A DNA stretch of 64,000 nucleotides. It comes from Dermanyssus gallinae. Taxonomy: Eukaryota; Arthropoda; Arachnida; Mesostigmata; Dermanyssidae. Position numbers and translations under genes: made by a program. Positions 44,111 to 56,900 of the stretch are shown piece after piece (the first letter of the stretch is position 1; every line of letters starts with the position of its first letter). Below the pieces are notes generated by a model, which saw only the letters and a program-made list of their open reading frames with translations, did no database searches and had not been told where the DNA came from. The stretch is from assembly GCA_003439945.1 (NCBI GenBank), contig QVRM01005604.1, forward strand, positions 1-64,000, given 5' to 3'.

Positions 44111-44579
44111 ATTATTTCCATCATCATTAGCGTCATCATTCTTTTTTTATTTAAGTGTTCCGCTCTTGTATTCGCCACCAGGATTTTTCGGACCTCTTTG
44201 TACGAAAAGCCTAAGTTTTAGAACAAACTGACGGTACTCGGTGCCATTTATCAGGGGCGGGTAAATAGTAGGGTTCATTATCGTCACCACCATTATGACT
44301 TGTCGCGGCAATTGCATGTAAAAGCCGACGTGGGCGCTTTGAGGTATGCGAAAGATGCTGGCTAGCGAAGATGTGCGCGAGTCTTTTTCTTTTAACGCAG
44401 AGTCAGCGCGGTCAGCGAGCTGACGTGAACGCTCCCTTTAGTGGTAAGCTCTCTAGGAGAAGCAACTTATGCAATTATGCAACTCGGCTAAAACCCTCCT
44501 CGAACGTCTTTATACTTTTACGAAATCATCTTGAGCTTTTTACCTTCAAGCACGTAGTATAATCTGGATTTTATTACTG

Positions 44580-44583
<4 letters not shown>

Positions 44584-44620
<37 letters not shown>

Positions 44621-44663
44621 AGAGAGAGAGAGCGATAGAGAGAGAAAATAAGAGATAGAAGAA

Positions 44664-44710
<47 letters not shown>

Positions 44711-44712
44711 AC
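44584..44712. repeat. Two (TA)n(GA)n compound microsatellites
   Basis: TA 44584-44620 followed by GAGAGAGAGAG, then an A-tract, TA 44674-44691 and again AGAGAGAGAGAGAG. The second block repeats the design of the first. Confidence 0.9.
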
Positions 44713-44714
44713 AC

Positions 44715-45680
44715 CTAGTCTCGACTCCTGCGCTGTCACATAGTGCCTGGTAGAGCAATTTAAGCAGCTCGACGAGCTTAAAAATATTAACATTTTAAAT
44801 CTAAAAGGCTTTTTGTTTGTGCGATTGCGGCACGTAGGCCGATGCAGCTGCATCTGCATTTTCAGCTGCATCCGCCTAAGCGCCGACTTCGTGAGCCTCA
44901 CTTTGCCAGCAAACGGTTTGCATCTCCCGCTCAGAAAAGTGCCAACAATGGTTGTATTAATTAGTATTATTATGGCTTATGAAGCTGTCTATGTGTAACG
45001 ATATCATTAGAACGTGGTGAAACGCTTTTTTACGATAGTCTGTATTCACGTTCTCTTCGTTAACAATTTGTGTTATTGTTAATTGTTTTTTCACAGAACT
45101 GTCGAACATGAATTGAGAGCATAAGCATAGCGGTATCGTATAGATGATGTCGAGAGGTTACTGGTTTACTAGTTAGAGTCATTGTGTCGTCTAAAAATCG
45201 TGAAGAGCATTCACTCAATGCAATCTAGCGTTTTATTTACACAAGAGCTGATCGGAAAGTTTTAGCAGTTTGCATTGGCCGCCAATGCACTAAGGTCTTT
45301 CTTTGTTTTGATCAGAAACGTCGCTGATTATCTACACAGTGGCAACCTTTCGTGCCAATCGGTGGCGGCCTTTATTGTGTGCGTTTGGTTCAAATAAGTA
45401 AAGAAAACGAGTTTGGCGATCTTTAAGTAGCCGAAAATGGAGGAGCAACGTGTATACGTGGTACCGTTGGTATAATTTTAGAATCCACCCTCGTACATTG
45501 ATAGCGTTTTAGCTGATATCCGTCATAGGCCGAGTCTAGCTCATGGCGCGGTAGCTTTAACATACTTGCGTCGTTGTACTGGCTCTCTATAGCAGAGGTG
45601 TGTAGCAATAGGACAGTGCTTAACCAGATTCAATAGAACTTAACTCTCCAACAGGATAATAATACGTTTGGAGACGTAGT
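44715..45680. other. No recognisable feature
   Basis: No motif-bearing frame, repeat or splice-site pair that I can support. Confidence 0.4.
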
Positions 45681-45682
45681 GG

Positions 45683-48290
45683 ATGCATGGTATTCAGATA
45701 GTGTTGTGGAAATGCGAGGGGAGAGGGGTGTTAGATTTGCTCGGGGACAACGGGGTAGACGTCCTCATATTGACGGAGACCTGGGCACAAGAGAAGTTTG
45801 ATATTCGGGGATTCTATGGATGGCGCTGGCATCGTGCAAAAAGGGCCCAGGAAGGCCGAGCGGGGGGTATCAATTTTCGTTAGACCGACTATGGGAGAAA
45901 TGAACGTGGGACGGAGTCAACAGAGACGATGGTCGAGCGCCTCTTGTTTGGGATAGAAGCGCTCCGATGATCATAGGAGGAGATTTTAATACGAGATTTG
46001 ACAGGGTTGACTCGGAACTAGACGTACTGAAGAAAATCGGCTGTTGGGTAGTTAACAGGGCGAATGTGTGCATATATGAATGCCACTCCGGGACATCAGT
46101 TATTGATATATTTGCAACTGATATAGACAGAAGGCGCATACAATTTACAGGGGACGACAATCCTATACAGGAAGGTGCGGGACTCAGAAAGCATATATTT
46201 ATTGGTATCCGGGTAAAGATTAGGGACAGTGTTTAAGAACGAGGGAGAAGGGAAGCCTCAGGGAGGAAGCTTAACGGCAACGTCCTTTTACAAGGACTTA
46301 GCAAGGTTCTCCCGGTGCTAGGGGTAATCCAGGTAGATTCCTATGCACGCAGTCTGATAGGCTTGTTGAGGTCTGCGATGCTGCCGCCACAGAAGAGAAG
46401 CGGAAGACCCTGGGTTAATGAACGGTGCAGGGCAGCCAAGCAAGCTAGTACGCTGACGCGAAAATATGTAAAGACCGTCCCATTCATGAGGCCGTTGGTA
46501 GCCTTCGTTAAACGGTTGGTTAAGAAAGCGTATAAGAAAGAGAAGAAAATGCACTGGGAAAAGAAAGAGTGGGTAGCAATAAGGGAGGCTGACGTATGCC
46601 TATATACATGGCTGAATCGGAGGGGAAGGAGACAGTGGTCTGTAGAGACCGGTAGGCTAGTCGAACATTTTAGGCGAATGTTGGCCGGGTCGGACACAAC
46701 TCCAAAAACGCCGCTAGAATACGAAGGCTCGTGGGATCAAACAACGGAGGAAGCGAGGGTTTGGATAAAGAGGGAAATCTTACTTAGAGAAGTGATAGAA
46801 ACAATAGACAGAGCACCACGGGGGAAAGCGCATGGGAGAGACTTAATAAGAAATGAACACATGAATAAAGCCTAATTCTCGCACCATGCTGGCAAGCCTT
46901 ATTCAATGTATGTTTTAACAAGGGGCAAATTCCAGAGGCCCGGAGGAAAGCGACCTTACTAGTCATTCCAAAAAGAAAGGGAATACAAACAGAGCCAGAA
47001 GGTAGGAGGGAAATAGCAATAAAAAGCTGTCCGTAATAAATATTCTCGGAAATAATAGCTAGGAGACTGGGGTCGTTCTTGGAGGAGCGGGGGTAATACC
47101 GGAGGAGCAGCATGGATTATAGGATAAGAAAATCAAGTCACTCAGCAACTCGGGAGCTGCTAAGAGCAATCTGAGAAACGGTGTCCAAGCCGAGGGGTTA
47201 TATATATGCGGTGTTTGTAGATTTAAAGGCAGCGTTTGACATAGCACCATGGGATAAAATAGTTGATGCACTGTCAAAATCGGGAGTTCTGGAAGCAGTT
47301 CAGACGTCACTTAAAAATATGTTAAAACAGAACACGGTGCTGATTGATAACGGGATCGGTATTGCGGGGGAGGTAGCTCAAATCACAGGTGTTGCACATG
47401 GCGATGGACTGCTGTTTTCCGTACTTCTAGGTGGACTACCAAAGCGATTAAGGGCGGGCTGGACCCGAGAGTGGGCCAGAATCATACTGTACGCTGATGA
47501 TGTGGTTATCTTTAGTGGCAGCCTTTTCAGGGTGAAACAGGTCATGGATCGACTAGTCACATTCATGGATGAGAAGGGCTTGCAGGTTAACTGGGGAAAG
47601 ACAGTAGCTATGAAATTCCGAAGGGGCGGCCGTATGGCCAGTGCTCCAAATCAGGGGAACAGAAATTAAACTTCTAAACAAATTGACATACCTAGGCATA
47701 ACCTTATCAACAAGCGGTATAGCTTTCGATCACACATCCAGGAGTGGGGCAGAAAGGCCACCATCGCAGCTGCGGCAATTTAATGTCCACATATGCTGTC
47801 AGTTAATGCAGCAATTGTTTCTTTCGGGATACAGATAGCACTTATAGCCACATATGGCATTCCACTAATATGGGATAAGTTGGGAGTAGGCGAGTTGCGT
47901 TTAATTGACGACGTCAGGTTTTTCTCTTTAATTAGGGTTTTTGCGCTATCGAATGCATGCAGGAATAGGGTGGCTCGCTGCTGACGGAAGATCTATAGAA
48001 ACAATGTAATCTGAAAAAAACGTGTGCGTTGAAGTTTATATGCGGAACTGGCAAACCAAAATTAGTGAGGTGAACATAGGTATTTATGGAACAGCAGCAA
48101 TGACGAGCACTGAATGGCGGGGTAGCGGGGTAAGAGATCGACATCTAACTACGGCCTTTGCAGCCCACGGATTTCATCATGTTTTTTGCAACGTGGGGGT
48201 TTTCATGAACCACAGGATGAATGTCAATGCAAACAATGCTAGAGCAAATGTGATCATACCACGCCGCGGTATGCCCGGCGGTTAGGTCTA
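45683..48290 (+). mobile_element. APE-type LINE, copy 2 (nearly full pol, inactivated)
   Basis: In order: an APE endonuclease start (VLWKCEGRG, VDVLILTETWA, FYGWRWHRAKRA), its later GGDFNTRFDRVDSELD block, a basic linker (WVNERCRAAKQA), the RT entry PRGKAHGRDLIRNEH, then AVFVDLKAAFDIAPWDKI (motif A with catalytic Asp), THGDGLLFSVLLGGL-like motif B (read as VAHGDGLLFS), ILYADDVVIF (motif C, YADD), NKLTYLGITLS, ATYGIPLIWDKL, and the terminal HGFHHVFC with a degraded knuckle. It would encode target-primed reverse transcription. At least six frameshifts or stops and a deletion inside the endonuclease inactivate it. Same family as 40873-41430. Confidence 0.88.
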
Positions 48291-48294
48291 TAGC

Positions 48295-49045
48295 AGAACC
48301 AGCAAAACGCTAAATTGTTGGTATCTCGAAACATTTTGATGTAATATGAACACATTTACCCAGTTTGGGTGTTAATAATAGAACAAAAGAATTAACCCTA
48401 GCGAAGCCAAATATCGAACTGAATCGTATGTTGACTGTATGACTCATGGTTCTGCAGTAAAACTCGATTTTTGAATGCTGCACTAGCCGTTGAAGCCGCC
48501 GCTACTAAATGTACATACAATAGTCCAGACGAGAACTGTGGTTGATATTGAGTAATTGAAATTCCAGCTGTTCTGCCACTTTTAGGTTTCGGTAGGGTCT
48601 CGTATCCAGCCATGCGACTTTGTCGGCCAAGTAGAAACAAGCCTATATTTCTGTCTTTTGTAATCTTGGCTAAGAATTGAAGTTTTGCCTCTGGCCCTAT
48701 TTAAGGAATCGCATTCGATATAACGGAGGAGTAATATTAACGGAATAATTTGGGTTGCGTGCTTCCAAGTCCTAATAACCCTCTTTGTGTCTTCTATGGC
48801 ATCGTGAAGACTGCTTTTATCAGGACCCTGAAATCAGACAAACTCGTGGTCACCTATTGGAGCTGTCCTGCATTTTAGAGGTCCCATGGTTATCACTGTC
48901 TTGCCGTAGGCCAGGCCGAACACCGAGACCGCGTTTCAATATATTTTAGAAGTTTCGAACATTTTGCAAACATTTGCAAAACCCACAGGGTTTGCACGTG
49001 CCTTCGAGACCCCGCTTCATAATATCACCATGATGTTGTTGATGA
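48295..49045. other. No recognisable feature
   Basis: AT-rich on the left, mixed on the right; no supported gene. Confidence 0.4.
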
Positions 49046-49049
49046 TGTT

Positions 49050-50570
49050 GCTGCCTTAGTGCACACTTAAACACCTTTCACCTAAAAATCATCAGCACGA
49101 GGTGAAGAGCTGGTATCGTTATGTAATACTACATCAAGCCTACTTTTACTTTAGGGTTGCGTGCGCATATCGTGGTCCTTTTGTTTGATCGCGGCAAAAT
49201 TTTTACTGATTTTTCAGTTTGAAGTGTCGTACAAGGGTGCCTGCGCCATTTGTTTGCTAGAGACGGAGAGATTCCATTATAAGAAGCGTAAAAGCATGCG
49301 CCATACGCCGTGCATATTTCGAACAATGTCGCCTTGAGGAGAATACTTCTGAGTCACAGACCATGCAGGGTAGCGACGGAGCTTGGCCGATACGATGCGT
49401 GGCCTGTAGGTGGCTTAGCAGGTAGGACAGCTTTTTCTCGCGCTTTTTGAGCCACTCTCTCATTTCTGGGATGAATTAGCGGGTACAGAAGTCCGGCTGG
49501 CTTCTCTTCGCTCATCTGGGATCGTGCGCCAATTCGAAAGAGTGAAAAGCCAGTTTGATAGATTGCCCGTGGAACCCATCGAAATCTTATCGTGGCTGGC
49601 TTATTACTTGGAGTTCTGAGAAATGCGCATAGTGCGCCGGTTCTTTGCTAAGGATTTTGACGTGTGTCTTTAGAAATCTTCCTCGCTTAATTATCGTCGC
49701 TTAGCCGAGACTTCTGCATTGACTCGCAGATGCTGGACAGGTCCACTCCCAACGTGTTCGGTGTCAGTCTCATTAAAAACGTAGTGAAGGCGCACTGCTC
49801 CGCCTATGCTGGCCTACCGGAAGAATTGCCTCGCGCTGGGGGCGAGTATAGAGCCCCGTGGCACCCTTCAGTCATATTAAATGTCATTACTTAGGACTGA
49901 ATCGTCGAGTAAAACGGCCACAAGGAGATTGCGCTTTCTTGGCGGAGACCTGTGGAATAGTTTAGCCTTCGATTGAACCCGCTGAGTGGCGCTGTATATT
50001 GCCAAATTCCAAAATTCATATTGGAAGTCTGACATAAGGCAGTGTTTCTCTGCGAAGTCTCGGAGATGTGCCTCCACGACAAATTAAACATTTTCAGTCA
50101 GGGATTCGAGCAAGCATATTGAACGGTAGGGTCTGCCAAGATCAGATCTATTTCCACTGCGTTCCATTTGGTAGGGAACGAGTCTAGGCGGAGCATCTCC
50201 GTCGCCACAGCGGCCGCCGCATGGGGATATTCCTTCATCAGTAGCTTGGCTGCAGAAGCGGGGGTGCCGTCTGGGCCTGGTGCCTCATTTGGCATGAGGC
50301 GTTCCAATTCTTTGTGTACTTTCTGCAGCGTAACTGCCGGAAATTGCTCCTCTTCAGTTCCTGGAAGCCTCCTGTAAGGGTCGCGGCTAAGAGGTTGGTG
50401 CTGTGGAAACAGCGGACACCGCTTATCTGTTGCCATTGAGCGTTGTTCGTTCGTGTCCTTAGGGCGATGCAATTCCGTACTAGCTTGTTTGGGCGGCCCC
50501 AGGAATCGTTCTCTAGTTTCTCACTTGGTAGGGTCAGCACTTGCTATGCAACTTCATTTGGTAGGGTCGA
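49050..50570 (-). pseudogene. R1/LOA-like LINE remnant, copy A
   Basis: On the minus strand, high to low: ERLMPNEAPGPDGTPAS and SFPTKWNAVEIDLIL (RT entry block), LRDFAEKHCLMSDFQYEFWN and RNLLVAVLLDDS (RT blocks up to motif A, frame-disturbed), then AGLLYPLIHPR and REWLKKREKKLSYLLSHLQA (the post-RT region ending in LTGHG in relatives), and CMVCDS (Cys knuckle). Motifs B and C are missing or unrecognisable, so it is internally deleted. The 3' UTR segment at about 49065-49110 (TTTCACCTAAA) matches the family tail seen at 40.45 and 58.6 kb. Confidence 0.75.
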
Positions 50571-50896
50571 ACGTAGGAGTTCGTCACGGTGAAGTTCCGT
50601 TGTTGTTCTAGACGTAATCAATCACCCACTCGTCTTTAGCTGTTGTATGTCATTAGTTCATCTCTTCTTTAAACCAGATCATACTGTTTTCGTGCACATG
50701 TGCGTTCTTTGGCAGATAACATAATACCCTATAGAGAGAAGCACGACACATACTACATTAAATACTTACTTACTATCAAGGCGAGTGTTACTAATTTAAC
50801 TAATGCCTCACTCTATGTATTTTGTGCGGGAAAAAAATAAGTAAATGAACAAAATTTCTCAGTCTCCTTTCACGAGACACCACAACGTGTTCTATA

Positions 50897-51095
<199 letters not shown>

Positions 51096-51289
51096 CGGCG
51101 TCGAACAAGTGTGTCGCCTCTCGTCATGCATCCGCCGAAGTCATCATATGGGCGACCACCTCCCTGATAGCCGGCCTCTCACAGTGGCTAGTCCTGCTTT
51201 CCTGAGTGCATCACACCGCAAAACTTTCTTTCCAGTGTCACACAGAACGCAAGTATTGCCGATGGCCTTCTTAATCCTTGACATGTAAC

Positions 51290-51770
51290 TCTAGAACTGG
51301 CCGTGCCAGGTGCTGACCTGAATCGTCTAGTAGGAAAGTTCCCCGTGTCGGCGGTCGCACCACACCCTAAGGTCCGGTATCAAACTCTTGGTCCAGTTCC
51401 CTGTAATCACACCGCGTCTTACCTGCGCCTACTGCTCATGCCCGGCCGATCACCTCGGGTCCTGAAATCTAGATCTTTATCCAGATACATTTTACTTCTT
51501 TCAGCCACTAGGAGGTCCCAGTATCTTGGCTAGGACCAGGAGAGCTTTAGTCGAGACCGTCCGATACGCGCGGCTTACCCTGATTGCTAGCGTTTGTTGA
51601 GTTGACCTTAGTGCCCCCCTAATTTTTGCCGTCGCAGTGCCACGACCCTTCAGACTGGGGTTGCGTATAGCGCCGTTAAATTGGCCACCGAGGCCAGGAG
51701 TCTTTTTTCTCTTCCGCCGCCCTACCGACCCTAGACATGATCCGCGCCGGGTTAAAGGAAACCTTTTGGG
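51290..51770 (-). pseudogene. R1/LOA-like LINE remnant, copy B (post-RT fragment)
   Basis: The minus strand reads KIRGALRSTQQTLAIRVSRA, then YRTVSTKALLVLAKILGPP, the conserved helical region after the RT in R1-type LINEs (QR.LAIRV.RAYRTVST.AL.VLAG.PP). The homologous site in the 58.5-kb copy reads KTQRPFALKIARA. Stops follow immediately. It belongs to the same group as copies A and C but is not contiguous with copy A, because the protein order is wrong for a single insertion. Confidence 0.7.
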
Positions 51771-51860
51771 TTTTTTGGACCACGCACTTCAAGTGTGCCG
51801 ATCCGGTGGTTAACCGCAACGTGCTAGTATCCAAAAACTGCCAGACTCCGCCGCTCTAAA

Positions 51861-51948
51861 ATCGGTCGGAATTGACATCGGTATCGGTCGGAGTTGACAT
51901 CGGTATCGGTCGGAATTGACATCGGTATCGGTCGGAATTGACGTCAGT
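51861..51948. repeat. 22-bp minisatellite, 4 units
   Basis: Units ATCGGTCGGAATTGACATCG plus GT start at 51861, 51883, 51905 and 51927, exactly 22 bases apart. The second has GGAGTT and the last ends GACGTCAGT. Confidence 0.95.
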
Positions 51949-52090
51949 TTATATTTGAGCAAAACTGATTAATTGAGGTTTAACTTGAATTGACACCATC
52001 TGAATGGTTAGTTAAAGCATATCGTCATCGTTTGGCGACCCATGCGGGAGGTTTATATCGTTGACGTGAAAGGCTGTGGCTATTAGATGT

Positions 52091-52330
52091 GGTCGGTAAG
52101 GATTGGTTTCAACCGCTCCACAACGTTGGGGCCACCGTTGATGTACTTCCCAGAAGGTGGAGCGCTCGGATGAGGTCGGAGATGACTGGTTTCAACCGCG
52201 CCACAACGTTGGGGCCAACACTAATGTACTGCCCATAAGGTGGAGTGCTTTGTCACAATATTTAATATCGTTATTGTACTGTCCATTTTATTGTACCTGC
52301 CCAGAGGGTGGAGCGTTTTGTCACAATATC
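52091..52330. repeat. 83-bp tandem repeat, 2 full and 1 partial unit
   Basis: Units begin GGTCGG at 52091 and 52174 and share GGTTTCAACCGC, CCACAACGTTGGGGCCA and AAGGTGGAG. A partial third unit at about 52292-52330 keeps the CTGCCCAGAGGGTGGAGCG and TTTTGTCACAATAT parts. CCACAACGTTGGGGCCA contains the palindrome AACGTT. Origin unknown; a retroelement leader or LTR is possible but unsupported. Confidence 0.85.
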
Positions 52331-53205
52331 TCTACGCAGGGAAACTTTAATTTTCTAAATGTCCTATTTGACATTACTTCTTTTACGATTCTTACTAGGT
52401 GTCTCGTGCCCACTTGCTCAATTACCAATTAATAAGTCTATAGTTTCACTGGTTGCTACGATAAATACTGAGAAATGTGGCAATACAATAAATAACACTG
52501 GCTACGTAGGCAAGTTAACTTTATGGTTTTACTGGTGATAGACTGCGTGGTATAGGCTGCTACGCGAAAAAAAATAACACAGACTTCCAAAGGCAACATC
52601 TTATTGGAACCTACACCGTACAATAACAGCTAGAAGTGTTACTACACGACTTGGTATCAATTATCAATTTTATTTGCTAGAACTATCATTCCTCCGTGCA
52701 TTAATCTTAGTCGTCTTACGATGCGTAAGATGCGCATCGCATTAATTTGATTAAGAACCGTCTTCTAGATACGTTTTTTTTTTAATATGGGAGCAAGTTT
52801 CGAGACGCGCGAGATGAATATGCGTCGCTGGCAGCAGGCTAGCACCGACTAATGTGAGAATAACAAATCCACAAATCCCCTTCTAACTTTAACCCCACTG
52901 CAGGCTTGGAACTGTGTGAAATGTTGTTAAAATTGATAAAGCGTCGGCCCTAGATATTACCCGCCCTCCGGCAAGCCAAATGGACCATGGTAACAACTAT
53001 TATTGTTTATGTCTGCTGCTAGGTCTGCTGTTAGATGCTATTTGGTGTGCAACAACTAATATTGTTTATTTTATCGTAAGATCGGTAACTACGTAAGATA
53101 AGTAATTTATTTTACCGATGTGACGTTCTTTTCGTCATCCTGCTGCTTCTCTTTGGCTCATTGCACATGCTGGGTAAGGTGCGAGGCGCTATGTATGAAT
53201 GAATA

Positions 53206-53590
53206 CATCGAACAAAATGCCGAACATATGCCATGCACAGGACACATACGTTACATATTTGATCTAGGAGATTTGACATATCCCCTGGCACATATCCGTT
53301 GTCGTGCTCGCTGGTCGTCATGTTAATTTCTGCGTGTCACGATAAAGCCATAAGCGTATGCACCTGCATCATAATTTATTTCAACATCGAACAAAATGAA
53401 AATATGCCATACACAGTACACGCATACATGAAATATTTGATCTAGGAGAATTGGCATATCGTCGTGCTCGCTGGTCGCCGTGTTAATTTCTGCGTGTCAC
53501 AATAAAGCCGCGTTTTTTCAGTATATCAAACAGTGAGATCACTTGCAGTTTCTTTACATCAAACACAGTGAGATCACTTGAAGTTTCTTT
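53206..53590. repeat. Direct duplication (about 140 bp) plus 35-bp repeats
   Basis: 53206-53349 and 53385-53509 share CATCGAACAAAATG, ATATTTGATCTAGGAGA, GTCGTGCTCGCTGGTCG and GTTAATTTCTGCGTGTCAC. Immediately after, ACAGTGAGATCACTTG followed by AGTTTCTTTA repeats at 53530 and 53565, with a third weaker copy (GGCGAGATCACTTCGAG) near 53616. Two direct copies ending in AATAAAGCC could be remnants of terminal repeats of a retroelement, but no internal coding region is present. Confidence 0.85.
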
Positions 53591-53828
53591 ATATCAACCG
53601 TGCCATTGTAAACCCGGCGAGATCACTTCGAGAAGTACCCGTAAGAATAGGAGGAGCCATTGGTTGGTTTGGCTAATTAACGGGTTCTTCTAGAAACAAC
53701 GAAGCGTGCCGCTCTGGCGACCGCCAAGGTCGACTCCCGTAGGACGCCAGAAAATTTTTTAGGCGTCACATCCCGTTGCCTGTTAAAGAAACAAAGGACG
53801 CGAGGAGAGAGATTCCTACATTCCTACA

Positions 53829-53872
53829 TTCCCTATGTAGCTAACTCTTAAAAGTGTTCGCTACATAGGGAA
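53829..53872. repeat. 13-bp perfect inverted repeat inside a longer imperfect palindrome
   Basis: TTCCCTATGTAGC (53829-53841) pairs exactly with GCTACATAGGGAA (53860-53872) around an 18-base loop. Further out, AGGAGAGA (about 53804) can pair with TCTCTCCT (about 53887), so the structure may extend to about 90 bases. Confidence 0.85.
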
Positions 53873-53999
53873 CCTAGTCGGTCAGTCTCTCCTTGACGAC
53901 ACGAATAGGAGAGGTGGTGCGGGTGAGCGTGTTTGCTCTGGTTGACTGTCTGTCTGTACCAAAATCATGTGTAACATGTGGGTGGGTGTGTGTAGTACT

Positions 54000-56900
54000 C
54001 AGTTCCGACAAAGCTCGGTATTACTTATTGTGGCGAATTATACCTTTATTTATTTATATTTAAATGCCAATTGTGGCGAAGAATGATACCTACTTAAATG
54101 TGGACTGAAACGACGTCTACAATTTTCGGGTATATTCTGAGGGAATGTAGTAAGAAAGGCTGTTATTATTTGAGGACCTCTCCCCACAGATGGGTAAACA
54201 GCAGATAAAGGTCATGGCCAATCCAGCCGTGTTCTGGAAAAACGACATCAAAACGACATCCTGGAATTGTTGTGCGTCTCTCGAAACGGTATCTATCTTC
54301 AACAATTGTGTGATTAGCATTTTCCATGAAAGCAGAATGGATGACACACGAGTTCCATACTAGCATTAACTATGCAGAAAGATAGGCAGTGACAGAGCTG
54401 AAACAAGGAGAATGGAAAAAAGCACGGACAGCTTTCTTTGTAGTGTTTTTAAAAAAAGTGCTACGCTCTCTTCTGTTCTGAATTTTTCTTCTGATTTTTT
54501 ATCGGTCAATTTTTTGGCGCCGGGTCGTCGTATGCCAGATCATTACTATGTGCTGGGATCGTCACGTAGCGTAAAACAAAATCGTAGTGTAAGAACTTTC
54601 AAAGTGACAAACTTCAACACTGTAAACTAAGCGACCTTAGAAACGTGAGTAGGGTATTCGTAAACTGAGCGGTATGACTTCAGGTTTTTTACATGACAGC
54701 ACATCTAAAAGTCTTAACTCACCTTCCGTTATGATTGGAGCAGAGCTTGCGCGCGTTCAATCGTGCATGTTTGAAGTAAACCTACTTGTTACCTGCACTA
54801 AGACGCAAGCTAGCAGCAAGACGAAGTCACAGCAAAAATAACAGCTTGTAGCAGCTCTACATCAAACCTCACCACTCCGTAACCTGGACTAAACAATTCG
54901 CTTATCTACACTATCTAGGCACAAAACCAACAAAGAAAAAACGCAAGGGGAGATTCAGTAAATATAAGGAGGCTCGACATGGATACTGACTAATCAATGA
55001 AATCAGCGGGCAATGGTTTGTTAACGCTTGGGACAGCGGCGGAAAATTGAGTACTTTGATTTCGATCGTCTTCCAATACATTAATATACAGCTAGCTATT
55101 TCCTTTGGGGTTGCTGTTCATACGTAACTAGTCACAGTGGTATGGCGGCAGAGAAAACCAGGTGCAGCTATTTATTATTATTATTAAAATTTAACTAACT
55201 ACTGAAGCCTTCCACCTTCGGTCGTCAGGCATCTGCTCTAGTGTAATCTAGAAACGTGCTTAGTAGGCTATTGTACTTGGCGCGTGTCAACTATACCACC
55301 GATGTCAACATAGAGATGTTTTTCTCCACTCATATGTGTTTTAACCTGTTTTCTCACGCCTGTTTTCTTAATCCTCAGCCTATCATTCTTATTATATTAT
55401 ATCTTTTAAACACGGCAAAAATACATGTTGTATCTACGATTGACCTTTGGAATACCGTATGTACAAACTACATTTCTAAATTTGCCCTACGAATCGGACA
55501 GAACTTTCTAAGTGACTCCGTATGTCGCTGGCGAAAGGATGTGCGAAGTCGTACAACCACTGACCCGGAGGGGCCTGTGGCTTAGGAAAAGAAGCCACAA
55601 GTCCACATATTATTCGTGCCCAGTTTCCACGCGTATTTGTTCTTACCTGCTCTACGTAGCATTGACAAATTGAATGCCCATTTAACCTTATTGGATCGAT
55701 GGATCTCCCCTCTCACACACTTCTCTCCATATTCGCTGCATAGCCCGTCGAAGTGCTTCCGTAAGGGAATTTCTTTTTGCTAGAATATTTAGGGAATCTC
55801 CTCGGTTATCCTCATTAGTCACATTTTGCTTCTCCCTGCTTCGGCTGCCCATCGGTTCTCTGAGTCTTAGGAACATTAATGATCCGATTCATATAATGTT
55901 TTTAAGCGTCCTATACCGTCTACTACACAGAAGTTCGCCCGTGCTTAGCGTTTTAATAAGAGTTCATATACAGAGAACAAAGGTATAGTAGTACTGAACG
56001 CCTTGCAGTCTAGGCGTAATGGCCACGGGCGGCGTTATATCAAAAAGGATAATGTCATACATTCTTGTGGAGATGTTCCGCCCAAAGTTGATGTCTTCGG
56101 CTTGTTAAGCGACGGGGAGGAGGTATCTTATTTAGCAGATGTCTGGCGTTTGCTTCTGATATTCGCAGTTCCTGTGTGGTATACGAACACTCGTTCTTAC
56201 ATTTAAACAATGTTGACGTTTGCTACAATTTCATGATATTTGCGCGTCAGTGGGCAATTGTATGTTCTAGGCAACATGATTTGCTATTCAGTTAGCAAAA
56301 GGCTGAAGTAATTAATAATTTCACTTTTATCGATCAAATATAACCGCATGTTTGGTTTTGCTTTATGTGCGCCGCTTACATTCGTTTTACTTGACGCTTA
56401 GCTACTAATGTGGTGGTTCTCAATTTTGACTCGCAGTCACATTGTCGACACAGCAGTCATGAAGTGAACGCCGTAACTAGAAATCAGTCTTTCGCTGGAC
56501 TGGTCGGCACGCAGAAATAGCCGGTGCCTCGCCGTATACCTAGCACTAACAAGAACGGAGAAAGAACTTAAAGCGACTTGACAAACTTGGGAATGCTCAT
56601 GTATGCATTCACCCGGCCCCGCTTACGCTTCGGTGGTCATCTTGATGACTTACTTCATTGCCCCAAAGGGTCGCATTCTATGAGTCGCACAAGAGACCCA
56701 TTGAGATAGGTATACATGCATACTAAGCGACTATGCCAATTTCCGTTGGCAGTTCGGTTTATCCTCGTTTTTTGTTGAATGGTCCGTTTGGAGACGACGA
56801 ACTAAGTTAGGGCGGTGATGCAAGGTCAGATGCCGTCATTGAGCAATCAACTGATGAGATACTTTGAGGCTCACAAAGTGCGTACATTTATGGGGACTGA

